From the NCBI GenBank assembly GCA_018672315.1, contig CP076053.1, positions 496,001-560,000 of the forward strand: 64,000 nt of DNA, read 5' to 3'. The notes under the pieces were generated by a model that was not told where the DNA came from, searched no databases, and saw only the letters and a list, made by a program, of their open reading frames with translations. A program made the translations under genes and the position numbers. The stretch is from Nocardioidaceae bacterium. Lineage in GTDB: Bacteria > Actinomycetota > Actinomycetes > Propionibacteriales > Nocardioidaceae. Below are positions 1 through 8,283 of the stretch, piece after piece; within the stretch, counting starts at the first letter, position 1; each line of letters starts with the position of its first letter.

Positions 1-467
1 TCGTAGGTGACCAGGTCCGAGCGGTAGGCCCCGGCGTCGCCCCGGTCCGTGGGCACCCGCTCCTCCTCCAACACGGCGATGGTGCTGCGTCCGACCTGGC
101 CGAGGCCGAGCAGCTTCTGGTTGTCGACGCCGCGACCGGGCTCGAGCCGGAAAGTGCTCTCCAGGTCGCGCGTGAGCACGCGACCGTCGTCGGTCTCCCA
201 CACGACGCGCTGGCCGGCGGCGTACGCGACCCTCGCACCGTTCCGCTGGACCACGGTGCGTCCCTCGCCGGGCTCACGCACGGTGATGTGGCGGTCGCCG
301 GCGACGACGAGGCCGCGGTCACCGACGAACGCCGCGGGGTTCCCGGCGGCTGCGGCGGGCGACGTACCCAGGGCGGTCAGTCCGGCGGTCGCGCCGGCCA
401 GGGCCACGGTCACGGCCGCGGTGCGGGTGCTGGTGGTGCTGGTGGTGCGGGTGCGGGTGGCGCTCAT
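1..467 (-). CDS. Secreted protein of unknown function, propeller-like (3' end outside window)
   Basis: This partial gene runs off the left edge; about 155 codons are visible. The ATG at 467 follows a good ribosome-binding site (GAGGAG, about 5 nt upstream). The N-terminus is Ser/Thr/Arg-rich, then a hydrophobic stretch ends in an Ala-rich signal-peptidase-like site near residue 40 (SPAAAAG), so the protein is probably exported. The mature part has short repeating strands with VVxAGDRxI and VxWETDDGRV character, which resembles a beta-propeller. The next gene upstream, at 600-1724, has a similar layout (N-terminal hydrophobic segment, then blade-like strands), so the two may be related in function. 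No catalytic motif is visible. The function is unknown. Confidence 0.7.
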   Translation of the reverse strand, partial: MSATRTRTTSTTSTRTAAVTVALAGATAGLTALGTSPAAAAGNPAAFVGDRGLVVAGDRHITVREPGEGRTVVQRNGARVAYAAGQRVVWETDDGRVLTRDLESTFRLEPGRGVDNQKLLGLGQVGRSTIAVLEEERVPTDRGDAGAYRSDLVTY

Positions 468-599
468 GGTCGCTCCTCAGGTGGGCATCGGGTGTCTGTC
501 TGACGTCTTCGACTCTCCCGGCGACCCGGGCCCGGCTCCAGGCGTCCTCGGGCTCGTTCTGCAGCACCGAGGTGTGAGCACCCACACCCGGGTGAGCGC

Positions 600-1724
600 T
601 CAGCCGCTCGTCGCGACCGCGGTCACCACCGCGTCCGGTGGGCCGCGAAGCTGCTCGAGGGCTCCGATGTCGTCACCGCGCACCGTGACCGCTCGGGGGC
701 CTCGTCCGGTGGTGCACGCGAGCCGGTCGGCGTCGTACCAGTCGGGGCACTCCAGCCGAGCGCTCACCCTCGCATCCAGGGTGATCCGCGAGGAGTTCTT
801 CGGGCTGCCGTCGGGGGCGTAGGTCTGCACCCGCAGACGGTCGAGGGCCCGGGTCGGCCCCCTCTGCGGCATCACCACTGCGAGCCGGTCGCCGATCGCG
901 GCGAAGGTGGACGCCTGGTCCTCGGCGACGCGTACGCTCCACAGCTCGCCGCGGCCGGGGTCGAGCCGGTGCAGCGTGGTGACGACGGATGACTGCCGCT
1001 CGGCCGCGACGTCCCCGTCGTCGAGCAGGTGCGCGGAGAGCCACCCCGCCTCGAAGGCGGACCGGCCCTCGTCCAGGACGGCGCGCCCGCCGTCGCGCAG
1101 GTCGATGACCACGAGGCGGTCGGTGAGGTCGGTACGGGTCTCGCCCGGCACGTCCTCGGCGACCAGCGCCACGGGACGGCCGTCGAGGCCGCCGGCGCCG
1201 AGCAGGCGCGCCACCGAGGCGTCGTCGGGCAGCGCCACCCGGCGGTCCTCGCGCGGCGACCACACGCGCACCTCCCCACCGTCGCTCGACGGTGACGAGG
1301 CGGTCTCGTACGCGACCAGGTCGTCGACGCCGTGCGCGACGCGTGCTGCGACGTCCGTCACCGTCGTGTCGGAGCCGTCGACGCGGCGCACGACTCCGTC
1401 GCGCGACGCGACGACGTACGCGCGTGGGCCGAAGGTCGGCTCACCGAAGGTCTCCTCGGGTGCAGAGGAGGACGTCGGCGTCCTCGACGGGTCCGGAGGG
1501 TCCGGGGGGTCCGGGGGGTCCGGGGGCGCCGGGTCAGGAGTCGACGGGCGGGCGGCTTCGACGGGGGCGCTGCCCTCGCTGCCGGTCCGGGGCGGGTCGG
1601 TCGCCCGGTTCCCGTCGCCCCCGCCACCGACGAGCAGCGCTGTCGCACCGATCGTCAGCGCCACCAGCACGGCGAGCAGGACCGTCAGCGCACGGTTCGT
1701 GGTGGACAAGCGGCCGTACGACAT
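600..1724 (-). CDS. Membrane-anchored or secreted propeller-like protein with Pro-Asp linker
   Basis: The product is 374 aa. I chose the ATG at 1724 because GGAGG lies about 5 nt upstream; a longer reading frame upstream has no ribosome-binding site. Residues about 10-35 form one hydrophobic segment (signal anchor). A low-complexity linker of PDPP repeats follows at about residues 65-80. The rest has repeated short strands such as YVVASRDGVVRRV, VWSPREDRRVAL and LHRLDPGRGELW, typical of a WD40/YVTN-like beta-propeller. Two Cys late in the protein (ECPDW and ACTTG) could form a disulfide. There is no enzyme motif. It lies upstream of another exported protein and downstream of the FHA/kinase pair. 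It may be a surface-bound binding protein; this is inference. Confidence 0.75.
   Translation of the reverse strand: MSYGRLSTTNRALTVLLAVLVALTIGATALLVGGGGDGNRATDPPRTGSEGSAPVEAARPSTPDPAPPDPPDPPDPPDPSRTPTSSSAPEETFGEPTFGPRAYVVASRDGVVRRVDGSDTTVTDVAARVAHGVDDLVAYETASSPSSDGGEVRVWSPREDRRVALPDDASVARLLGAGGLDGRPVALVAEDVPGETRTDLTDRLVVIDLRDGGRAVLDEGRSAFEAGWLSAHLLDDGDVAAERQSSVVTTLHRLDPGRGELWSVRVAEDQASTFAAIGDRLAVVMPQRGPTRALDRLRVQTYAPDGSPKNSSRITLDARVSARLECPDWYDADRLACTTGRGPRAVTVRGDDIGALEQLRGPPDAVVTAVATSG
1487..1535 (-). repeat. Tandem 9-bp repeat coding for PDP linker
   Basis: A run of ggtccgggg-type 9-bp units encodes the Pro-Asp-Pro linker in the exported protein at 600-1724. Such runs are prone to slippage, so the linker length may vary between strains. 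Confidence 0.8.
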
Positions 1725-1859
1725 GCTGCCTCCTCGACGTGGCTGACCCCTCCAGCATCCGTGTCTCCCGCTCGCGCCACGAGGTGCCGCGGGTGTCGTC
1801 GTCGGCACCGGGGTGAGCGCGTACGACACCGAGGTGTCGCCCGGACCGGGTCCCCGGGC

Positions 1860-2534
1860 TCAGCCGGTCGAGACCAGCCCCCTGCGCAGCGCCTCGCGGG
1901 CGAGGCGGTCCCGCTTCTGGTGTGGTGGCAGCTCCGTGAGGTCGAAGCGTGCGTACAGCTGTCGCAGGTGCGCCTTGACCGCGTCGACGGAGAGGAACAG
2001 CGCGCCCGCGATGTCCTCGTTGCTGGCCGGTGGCACCCCGCGTGCGATGTCGAACGGGGCACACAGGGCCCGCAGTACGTCGTGCTGCGCGGGTGTCACC
2101 GCCACCTGACCCTGGGCCGCCACCGCGTCGACCTCGGTCTCACCGGACCCCGCCTCGGGCCGGCGGAACTGCAGCACCGTCCCCCCGACCCGCAGGGCGT
2201 CCCGGTCACGCAGGCGACGACGGGTGGTGACCTTCTCGCCGTTGACGAAGGTGCCGTTGCGGGAGAGGCCGTCGTCGTGCACGGTCCACTCCGACCCGAC
2301 CGGCACGAGCTGGCAGTGCACGCGCGAGACCAACGAGTCCCAGGTGACCGGGAGGTCGCCGTGCCGTCCGACGGTGAGCGGCTCCTGGCGATCGGCGAGA
2401 CCGAGGAGCTGCAGCTCCCCGTCACCGTCGCGCCACACCACGAACGGGTCTCCCTCCGCCGTCGCGGCCAGCAGGGCGGCGCCCTCGCGCGGGCTCAGCG
2501 GGGCGGGGGGTACGTCGGACGGCACGGTGCCCAC
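1860..2534 (-). CDS. FHA domain protein with C-terminal helix-turn-helix-like domain
   Basis: The product is 224 aa with a GTG start. The FHA domain spans about residues 40-115 and keeps the phosphothreonine-binding residues: Gly-Arg at 56-57, Ser-Arg-Val-His at 70-73 and Asn-Gly at 93-94. After a short linker, residues about 138-221 resemble the winged HTH found after some actinobacterial FHA domains (SNEDIAGALFLSVDAVKAHL, with an LxxLYARF continuation). The kinase gene upstream ends with TAG and this gene starts with GTG, sharing one G at 2534, so translation is probably coupled. The likely role is a phosphorylation-dependent DNA-binding or adaptor protein acting with that kinase. The domain assignments are strong; the partnership is inferred from the overlap. 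Confidence 0.88.
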   Translation of the reverse strand: MGTVPSDVPPAPLSPREGAALLAATAEGDPFVVWRDGDGELQLLGLADRQEPLTVGRHGDLPVTWDSLVSRVHCQLVPVGSEWTVHDDGLSRNGTFVNGEKVTTRRRLRDRDALRVGGTVLQFRRPEAGSGETEVDAVAAQGQVAVTPAQHDVLRALCAPFDIARGVPPASNEDIAGALFLSVDAVKAHLRQLYARFDLTELPPHQKRDRLAREALRRGLVSTG

Positions 2535-4180
2535 TATCCCCCGGCCGGGACGGCCGCCTGCAGCAGCGCCGCCCAGGTGTTGTCGCCGACCTCGCCGTCG
2601 GTCTCGAGGAAGCGTTCTGCCTGGAAGGACTCCACGGCCGCCTCGGTGGCGTCGAAGTAGCGGCCATCGACCTCGAGGGCGGCGCCGGAGGCGACGAGCA
2701 GCTCCTGCACCGCCTGCACCGCCGGACCCGTGTCACCGCGCACCTGCGTCAGCAGCAGCTCGGACCAGGCGGCGTCGTCGACCGACTCCGCCGGCACGCC
2801 GAGCCGGGCCGCTGTGAAGCGCGAGAGCCCGTCGGCCGAGGCGGCGTCCCAGGTGCCGGTGGCCGCGACCTGCAGGCCGCGGGCCTGCAGCAGCAGCTGC
2901 GCGGCGCGTACGACCGGTCCTTCGTCGCCGACCGCCACCGGCGGCAGACGGGACTCGTCCGCGGCAGCGGTGGTGCTGTCCGACGGCCTCGGGTCCGACC
3001 CCGGGTCCGACCCCGGGGCCGGCGAGGGGCCCGACGAGACACTCGCGGAGGCGGTCGGCACCGCCGCCGACGGGTCGCCGGCGGGATCGTCGGCCTGGCG
3101 GTCGGGCGCCACGAGTCCGTGGACCGCGGCGGCGAACCCCGCACCGACCAGGACGACGGCGACGACGAGCGCAGCAGTCAGCCTGCGCTGGTCGCGCGCC
3201 TCGTGCGCCGCGTCCGTCGCGTCCACGGGATGTGCGTCGTGCGGCCTCGGCAGCGTGCTGGTGACCTCGACCCCTGCCGCTGCCTCCTCCGCCGCCGCGC
3301 GCGCCGCCCGGGCCAGTGCCGCAGCGGAGTCGAAGCGGTCGGCGGGCGCTGCGGCCATCCCGCGGTCGGCGACCCGCAGCACCGCCGCGGCCGTCGGGTC
3401 CAGCAGATCCCGGTCGACCTCGGCGCCGGGAGCGGCCCCCGTGACGAGGAAGGCCAGCAGGCCGGCCAGGGAGTACCGGTCCGAGGCCGGCCCGACCTCG
3501 GCCCCCGCCCGCTGCTCCGGTGAGGCGTACGCGGGCGTGCCCACCCAGCTGCTCTCGGCCGTGACCGTGTCCTCGGCGTGCTGCGAGCGGGCGAGCCCGA
3601 AGTCGGCCAGGTAGGCACGGCGGTCCCGACCCCGGCTCAACAGCACGTTGGCCGGCTTGACGTCCCGGTGCACCAGACCTGCCGCATGGGCGACGTCGAG
3701 GGCATCTGCGACCTGGGCCACGACGGCGACGGCGGCCCCCGCGTCGACCGCACCGCGTTCAGCGACCAGGGCACGGAGGTCGACCCCGTCGATCAGCTTC
3801 ATCACGAGGACGAGGAGTCCGTCCTCCTCCCCCGCGTCGTGCACCGGTACCACGCTGGGATGGTCCAGAGCGGCGATCGCGCGCACCTCACGACGGAACC
3901 GTTCCACGGTGGCGACCCCGGCCGACGAGGCCGGAACGAGCTTCACGGCGACGTCGCGGTCCAGCCGCAGCTGGCGCGCTCGGAACACCGTGCCGGAGGC
4001 ACCGGACCCGACGGGGGCCAGCAGGCGGCAGCCGAGCACCTCCATGCCGACCATGGGGTCGGAGCGGTCGCGGTGCAGCGCGTCGGCGTGGGCGGTGTGC
4101 TCCGACGGCCCCGCCACCTGGGTGTCGACGTCGGCAGGGTCGCACCCGTGACCATCGGGGGCTCCTGGGCGCTCTGACAC
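2534..4180 (-). CDS. Transmembrane Ser/Thr protein kinase with two extracellular peptidoglycan-binding domains
   Basis: The product is 548 aa from GTG 4180. An ATG at 4054 would give 506 aa and keep the whole kinase; neither has an ideal ribosome-binding site. The kinase domain spans about residues 50-290: glycine loop GSGASGTV, Lys80 in VAVK, catalytic HRDVKPAN (Asp173), DFG at 193-195 and the SPEQ variant of APE. One transmembrane helix lies at about 334-354, followed by a Ser/Pro linker. The outside part carries two PG_binding_1-like units (about 416-477 and 482-545) with the VRAAQLLLQARG and TGTWDAAS signatures. PknB-type kinases usually carry PASTA repeats there, so a different cell-wall sensor is implied. 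It is coupled to the FHA gene. Confidence 0.92.
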   Translation of the reverse strand: MSERPGAPDGHGCDPADVDTQVAGPSEHTAHADALHRDRSDPMVGMEVLGCRLLAPVGSGASGTVFRARQLRLDRDVAVKLVPASSAGVATVERFRREVRAIAALDHPSVVPVHDAGEEDGLLVLVMKLIDGVDLRALVAERGAVDAGAAVAVVAQVADALDVAHAAGLVHRDVKPANVLLSRGRDRRAYLADFGLARSQHAEDTVTAESSWVGTPAYASPEQRAGAEVGPASDRYSLAGLLAFLVTGAAPGAEVDRDLLDPTAAAVLRVADRGMAAAPADRFDSAAALARAARAAAEEAAAGVEVTSTLPRPHDAHPVDATDAAHEARDQRRLTAALVVAVVLVGAGFAAAVHGLVAPDRQADDPAGDPSAAVPTASASVSSGPSPAPGSDPGSDPRPSDSTTAAADESRLPPVAVGDEGPVVRAAQLLLQARGLQVAATGTWDAASADGLSRFTAARLGVPAESVDDAAWSELLLTQVRGDTGPAVQAVQELLVASGAALEVDGRYFDATEAAVESFQAERFLETDGEVGDNTWAALLQAAVPAGG

Positions 4181-4215
4181 CCCCTCAGCGTACGAGGGCC
4201 CAGAGCTCCGGCATC

Positions 4216-5238
4216 TCAGGCGGCCGGGACCTGCTCCAGCACGCGTCCCATCACCTCGCACGCCCGGGCGACCTCCTCGGGGCCGACGTCGAGGTGCGTC
4301 ACGAGGCGTACGGTGCGCGGACCGACCGCGCTGATGCGTACGCCGTGCTCGGCCGCCGCGGCGACCACAGCGGCGGCGTCGCGGTGGGGCACGGCGACGA
4401 TGTTGGTGTGCACCTCCTCCGGGTCGAGCCCGCAGGCCCCGGCGAGACGTTGCGCGTGGTCGTGGTCCTCGGCCAGGCGGTCGACGTGGTGGTCGAGCGC
4501 GTGGAGACCGGCAGCGGCCAGCACCCCGACCTGTCGCATGCCGCCACCCATCCGCTTGCGCCAGACCCGTGCCTCGGCGACGGTCTCGGCGGAGCCGACG
4601 ACCAGGGACCCGATCGGGGCGCCGAGGCCCTTGGACAGGCACACGGCCGCGACGTCGACGCACGCGCCGTACGCGGCGAGCGGCGTTCCCGTGGCGACGT
4701 GGGCGTTCCACAGCCTCGCACCGTCGAGGTGCACCCCGACGCCGACCTCGTCGGCCCAGGAGCGCAGCGCCTGCAGCTCGCCCAGCGGCGTGACGGTGCC
4801 GCCGGCGAAGTTGTGGGTGTTCTCGACCGAGATCGCCGCGGTGGGCACGAAGAACGGGCCCATGTCGGGGGCGTACATGTCGGCGACCTGGCCGAGGTCG
4901 ACCAGACCGTCCTCGCGGCTCCACGTACGCATCGTGAGCCCCGTGTACGCCGCGTGCGCGCCCAGCTCGGCGCGCGCGATGTGCGCGCGCGCCTCGCACA
5001 GCACCTCCTGACCGGGGCCCACGAGGCTGCGGACGGCCAGCACGTTGGCCATCGACCCCGTCGGGGTGAACAGCGCGGCCTCGTGCCCCAGCAGACCCGC
5101 GACGCGTTCCTCGAGTGCGAGCACCGTGGGGTCCTCGCCGTACACGTCGTCGCCGACCTCGGCACGGCTCATCGCGAGCCGCATCGCCTCGGTGGGAGCG
5201 GTGAGGGTGTCGGAGCGGAGGTCGATCGTGGCAACCAT
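4216..5238 (-). CDS. ltaE: Low-specificity L-threonine aldolase
   Basis: The product is 340 aa, the usual length for this PLP fold-type I family. It cleaves L-threonine or L-allo-threonine to glycine and acetaldehyde in the cytoplasm. The N-terminal IDLRSDTLT, the DDVYGEDPT motif, the HLDGARLWNA segment and the PLP-lysine motif LSKGLGAPIGS are all present. The ATG at 5238 has no ribosome-binding site, but TAGGAT lies 7 nt upstream, so the mRNA is probably leaderless. It sits between two membrane proteins that share a peptidoglycan-binding domain pair, with 35 bp to the kinase start. The metabolic link to them, if any, is not evident. Confidence 0.93.
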   Translation of the reverse strand: MVATIDLRSDTLTAPTEAMRLAMSRAEVGDDVYGEDPTVLALEERVAGLLGHEAALFTPTGSMANVLAVRSLVGPGQEVLCEARAHIARAELGAHAAYTGLTMRTWSREDGLVDLGQVADMYAPDMGPFFVPTAAISVENTHNFAGGTVTPLGELQALRSWADEVGVGVHLDGARLWNAHVATGTPLAAYGACVDVAAVCLSKGLGAPIGSLVVGSAETVAEARVWRKRMGGGMRQVGVLAAAGLHALDHHVDRLAEDHDHAQRLAGACGLDPEEVHTNIVAVPHRDAAAVVAAAAEHGVRISAVGPRTVRLVTHLDVGPEEVARACEVMGRVLEQVPAA

Positions 5239-5245
5239 TCGACCG

Positions 5246-5251
5246 ATCCTA
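5246..5251 (-). promoter_or_regulatory. -10 element (TAGGAT) for leaderless ltaE
   Basis: TAGGAT on the minus strand lies 7 nt before the ltaE ATG. This fits the actinobacterial TAnnnT -10 box, with transcription starting at or next to the start codon. No -35 box was recognised. Confidence 0.55.
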
Positions 5252-5264
5252 GGAACAGCGACCC

Positions 5265-5957
5265 TCAGCGTCCGATCCGAGGTGCGTCGAAGGGCTCCGC
5301 GGAGACCGCGAGCAGCTTCCACGTCGGTCGCCCCGCGATGCCCGAGCCCGGGAGCCCGCTCTGCACCTGGAACAGCCGTATCGCACCGCGGACCGCGCCG
5401 CCGAACTGGCCGTCGGTCGCCACGTCGAAGCCGTTGCCGCGCAGCAGCACCTGCATCGCACGGACCCGGGCACCCTCGCTCCGCGGTCCCAACGGCTGGG
5501 CCAGGAAGGGCCACACCGTCCCGTCGAGGGTGCGGGTGTCGAGCTCTCGCTGCGCCACGAACCGGTTGAGGGCGGCCCCGGTGGCACTGCCGTACGTGCC
5601 CGTGATCGGTAGCTCCTGGCCCGAGGCGCGCAGCAGCAGCTGGGCCGCGCGCACCGGACGGCCGCTGTCGCCGGGCACGAGCCGCGGCCACTGCACGTCG
5701 GCCGGCGCGGGGGCGTCGTCGTCGTCCGAGCTGAACGCGGGAGGTTGCGGCCGCGGGATGTCGACGGGCGGGGAGGTCGCCAGGTAGAGAATCGTCAGCA
5801 GCACCCCGATGCCCAGCAGCACGACGACCGTCGCGCCGAGGAAGCCGAGCTGCCGCCGCTCCCGCGCGCGGGTGGGCAGCGGCTCGTCGACGGGCTCGAA
5901 CGTGGGTCCGAGCGGAGCCGGGTCGGCGTCGGGACGACGCGGCGTCTCGCGGCTCAC
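5265..5957 (-). CDS. Single-pass membrane protein with two peptidoglycan-binding domains
   Basis: The product is 230 aa. I chose GTG 5957 because GAGGAG lies 5 nt upstream; the frame extends further without a ribosome-binding site. It has a charged, Pro-rich cytoplasmic N-terminus (about 1-36), one transmembrane helix (about 37-61), an acidic linker, then two PG_binding_1-like units at about 97-155 and 160-216 (PVRAAQLLLRASG, TGTYGSATG, GARVRAMQVLLRG, TDGQFGGAV). The outside half matches the kinase at 2534-4180 unit by unit, but there is no kinase domain. It may share or compete for the same cell-wall ligand. The architecture is seen; the partnership is inference. Confidence 0.85.
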   Translation of the reverse strand: MSRETPRRPDADPAPLGPTFEPVDEPLPTRARERRQLGFLGATVVVLLGIGVLLTILYLATSPPVDIPRPQPPAFSSDDDDAPAPADVQWPRLVPGDSGRPVRAAQLLLRASGQELPITGTYGSATGAALNRFVAQRELDTRTLDGTVWPFLAQPLGPRSEGARVRAMQVLLRGNGFDVATDGQFGGAVRGAIRLFQVQSGLPGSGIAGRPTWKLLAVSAEPFDAPRIGR

Positions 5958-6081
5958 GCAGGCTCCTCGGGCTGGGGGGCGCCGACGTCGTGGCCCTGTT
6001 TCGGGGTGTTGCAGGGTCGTCGGCGCGACCATTGTCCACGACGGACCACGCGGACCGCGCGGGCCCGGTCGACTGCGCCCC

Positions 6082-8154
6082 TCAGGCGAGCAGCTCGGGC
6101 GTACGCCACGCCTCCCCGCGGACGTGCTGGTCGAGGAACGCGAAGACGCACTCGTACCAGACCTGCGCGTTGCCCGGCGTCAGGATCCAGTGGTTCTCGT
6201 CGGGGAAGTAGAGGAAGCGGTGCGGCATCGTGCCGTCCGGCTCGGCCCGGGCGGCGAGCTCGGCCCACAGGCGCAGCCCCTCACCGATCGGGACGCGGTA
6301 GTCCTTGTCGCCGTGGATCACCAGCATCGGGCTGACGATGTCATCGACGAAGCGGTGCGGAGAGTTGGCCCGCTCCATCTGCTCGGTCATCTCACGGCGC
6401 CAGTAGAAGGGCGCATCGGTGGTCGGACCGAACTGGTCCAGGGCCCAGAGACTGGCGTGCGTGACGATCGCGTCGAAGCGGTCGGTGTGGCCGGCGACCC
6501 AGTTGGCCATGTAGCCGCCGTAGCTGCCGCCCATGGCGGCCGTGCGCTCGGCGTCGAGGTCGTCGCGCTCGAGGGCGGCATCGGTCGCCGCCATCAGGTC
6601 CGTGTACGACGCGCCGCCCCACTGCCCCCACCCGCGCTGCACGAACTCGCGGCCGTACCCGGTTGAGAGGGCCGGGTCGGGCAACAGCACGGCGTACCCG
6701 CGGGAGACCGCGAGCCACGGGTTCCACCGCCACGACCACGCGTTCCACGAGCCCACCGGGCCGCCGTGGATCCACAGCAGCAGCGGTGCCGGCGTCGCGG
6801 CGCTCGCACCGTGAGGGAGGCACAGCCAGCTGCGGACCCGGGCTCCGTCCTCGCCGGTCGTCTCCACCTCGGTGAGCGTGCCCGGGAGCTCGGGCAGGAG
6901 ACGGTCGGGGTGCGGTGCGGGCAGGGCGACCGGGGTCTGGTCGGGCGTGGTCGTGTCGAGCCGCACCGGGTGGGCCGGGGCGGCGTAGGAGGTCCGCAGC
7001 GCGTACGCCGTACGCCCGTCGGGCGAGACGCAGACGTCGGTGTACGTCGCGTCGTCACCGGTCAGCCGCACGGGGTCGCCGCCGTCGACGGGGATCCGGT
7101 GGATGCGGCCGCGACCGTCCTCGTCGCACGGCACCAGCAGGGCCGAGCCGTCGGGAGTCCACGCGACGGGGCCGGACGGCCAGCGGTCCCAGTCCTCCGC
7201 GATGCGCCGCGGGGAGGCCGACCCGTCGATCGGCACGACCACGAGCTGCACGTCGTAGGTGCGGTCCGGACGCGAGCGCACGTGCTCGGTCAGGCAGACC
7301 CATGCTCCGTCGGGACTGATGACCGGACTGCCGTACTCGACCTCGGGGTCATCCTGACCCGCGAGGCTCCTGCGCTCCCCCGTGCTCGTGTCGATCGCGA
7401 CGACGACCGTGCGGTACCCGCCCGGCTCCGGCAGGTTCCAGGTGGTCACCACCGTGGCACCGTCGGGGCTCACGTCGTGGCCACCCTCGTGCAAGGCGCG
7501 CCCGGCCGTCGGCGTCAGGTCGTGCAGGTCCAGTCGTTCGTCGGTGCCCGGGGCGCCCGAGTCGTCGGCGTCGTCGGTGTTGTCGGCGAGGAACAGCCGC
7601 GGCCAGCCCGGGCCGAGGTCGTGGTCCCAGTGCCGCACGGGGGCGGCGTCGTGCAGGATCGCGGAGATCTTCCGGTCGCTGCGGGCGGTGCGCACCTCCT
7701 GGTCGCGCTCGGCGTCGGTCGAGTCCGGGAAGGTGTCCGAGGCCAGCAGCACGCGACCGGAGCTCGAGGCGACACGGATGCCACCGACGCCACCGGGGCG
7801 GGTGGCCACGACGTACGCCTCGCCGCTCGCCGGCAGCCGCCAGAGCGCTGCGGGGGTGTCGCCGTCGGCGGCCTCGGCCGTCTGGTCGGGGCGGGCCGAG
7901 GTGAAGAGCAGGTCCCCGTCGGGGGTGAAGGCGGCGGCGCTCTCGCTCTTCGCGCCGCGGGTCAGTCGACGGGCTGGCTGCTCGGCCGCGGTGTCGACCT
8001 GCCACAGGGCGGTGCGGTACGCGGCGCCGTCAGGGCTCAGCTCCGAGACGCCCGTGACGAGACGGGTGCCGTCGGGCGAGAGCACCAGGCCGGACAGTCG
8101 CGGCAGCGCGACGTACGAGGCCAGGTCGTGCAGAGGATCGGTTGACGAAGTCAC
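6082..8154 (-). CDS. S9 family prolyl oligopeptidase / acylaminoacyl-peptidase
   Basis: The product is 690 aa. The N-terminal two thirds is a beta-propeller with many SPDG/TPDG blades. The C-terminal part is the alpha/beta hydrolase: WIHGGPVGSWNAW oxyanion region, nucleophile in GGSYGGYMANW, acid in HGDKDYRVP and catalytic His in DENHWIL. This is the S9C order of a peptidase that cleaves oligopeptides or N-terminal residues. There is no signal peptide, so it is probably cytoplasmic. The start is GTG 8154. No ribosome-binding site is seen, and TAGGGA lies 6 nt upstream, an imperfect leaderless-type -10. The repeat array at 8174-8281 is directly upstream. Confidence 0.93.
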   Translation of the reverse strand: MTSSTDPLHDLASYVALPRLSGLVLSPDGTRLVTGVSELSPDGAAYRTALWQVDTAAEQPARRLTRGAKSESAAAFTPDGDLLFTSARPDQTAEAADGDTPAALWRLPASGEAYVVATRPGGVGGIRVASSSGRVLLASDTFPDSTDAERDQEVRTARSDRKISAILHDAAPVRHWDHDLGPGWPRLFLADNTDDADDSGAPGTDERLDLHDLTPTAGRALHEGGHDVSPDGATVVTTWNLPEPGGYRTVVVAIDTSTGERRSLAGQDDPEVEYGSPVISPDGAWVCLTEHVRSRPDRTYDVQLVVVPIDGSASPRRIAEDWDRWPSGPVAWTPDGSALLVPCDEDGRGRIHRIPVDGGDPVRLTGDDATYTDVCVSPDGRTAYALRTSYAAPAHPVRLDTTTPDQTPVALPAPHPDRLLPELPGTLTEVETTGEDGARVRSWLCLPHGASAATPAPLLLWIHGGPVGSWNAWSWRWNPWLAVSRGYAVLLPDPALSTGYGREFVQRGWGQWGGASYTDLMAATDAALERDDLDAERTAAMGGSYGGYMANWVAGHTDRFDAIVTHASLWALDQFGPTTDAPFYWRREMTEQMERANSPHRFVDDIVSPMLVIHGDKDYRVPIGEGLRLWAELAARAEPDGTMPHRFLYFPDENHWILTPGNAQVWYECVFAFLDQHVRGEAWRTPELLA

Positions 8155-8173
8155 CCACCATCCCTACCACGCC

Positions 8174-8281
8174 GAGAGGGCACAGAATGACCGCGAGAGG
8201 GCACACAATCACCGCACGTCCGGTGATTGTGTGCCCTCTGGGCGTGAATCTGTGCCCTCTGGGCGTGATTCTGTGCCCTCT
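8174..8281. repeat. Five-copy, 21-bp-period inverted repeat array
   Basis: Five near-identical units with core GAGGGCACAnAAT follow each other at an exact 21-bp period. Two read forward (8174-8194, 8195-8215) and three read in reverse (about 8219-8239, 8240-8260, 8261-8281). The two inner units pair almost perfectly, giving a stem of about 19 bp around a short centre near 8216-8220. The array fills the gap between the aroG stop and the S9 peptidase start. It may act as a terminator for the peptidase-direction transcript, a DNA-binding array, or a dispersed genomic repeat. It has no unique spacers, so it is not a CRISPR array. Confidence 0.9.
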
Positions 8282-8283
8282 CG

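Noticed and set aside
4181-4999. N-terminal extension of the kinase frame
   Set aside because: It lies antisense-frame-shifted within ltaE and is Arg/Gly-rich. Kinase homology begins after 4180.
8174-8281. Possible CRISPR array
   Set aside because: Units are contiguous and inverted, with no unique spacers and no cas genes.
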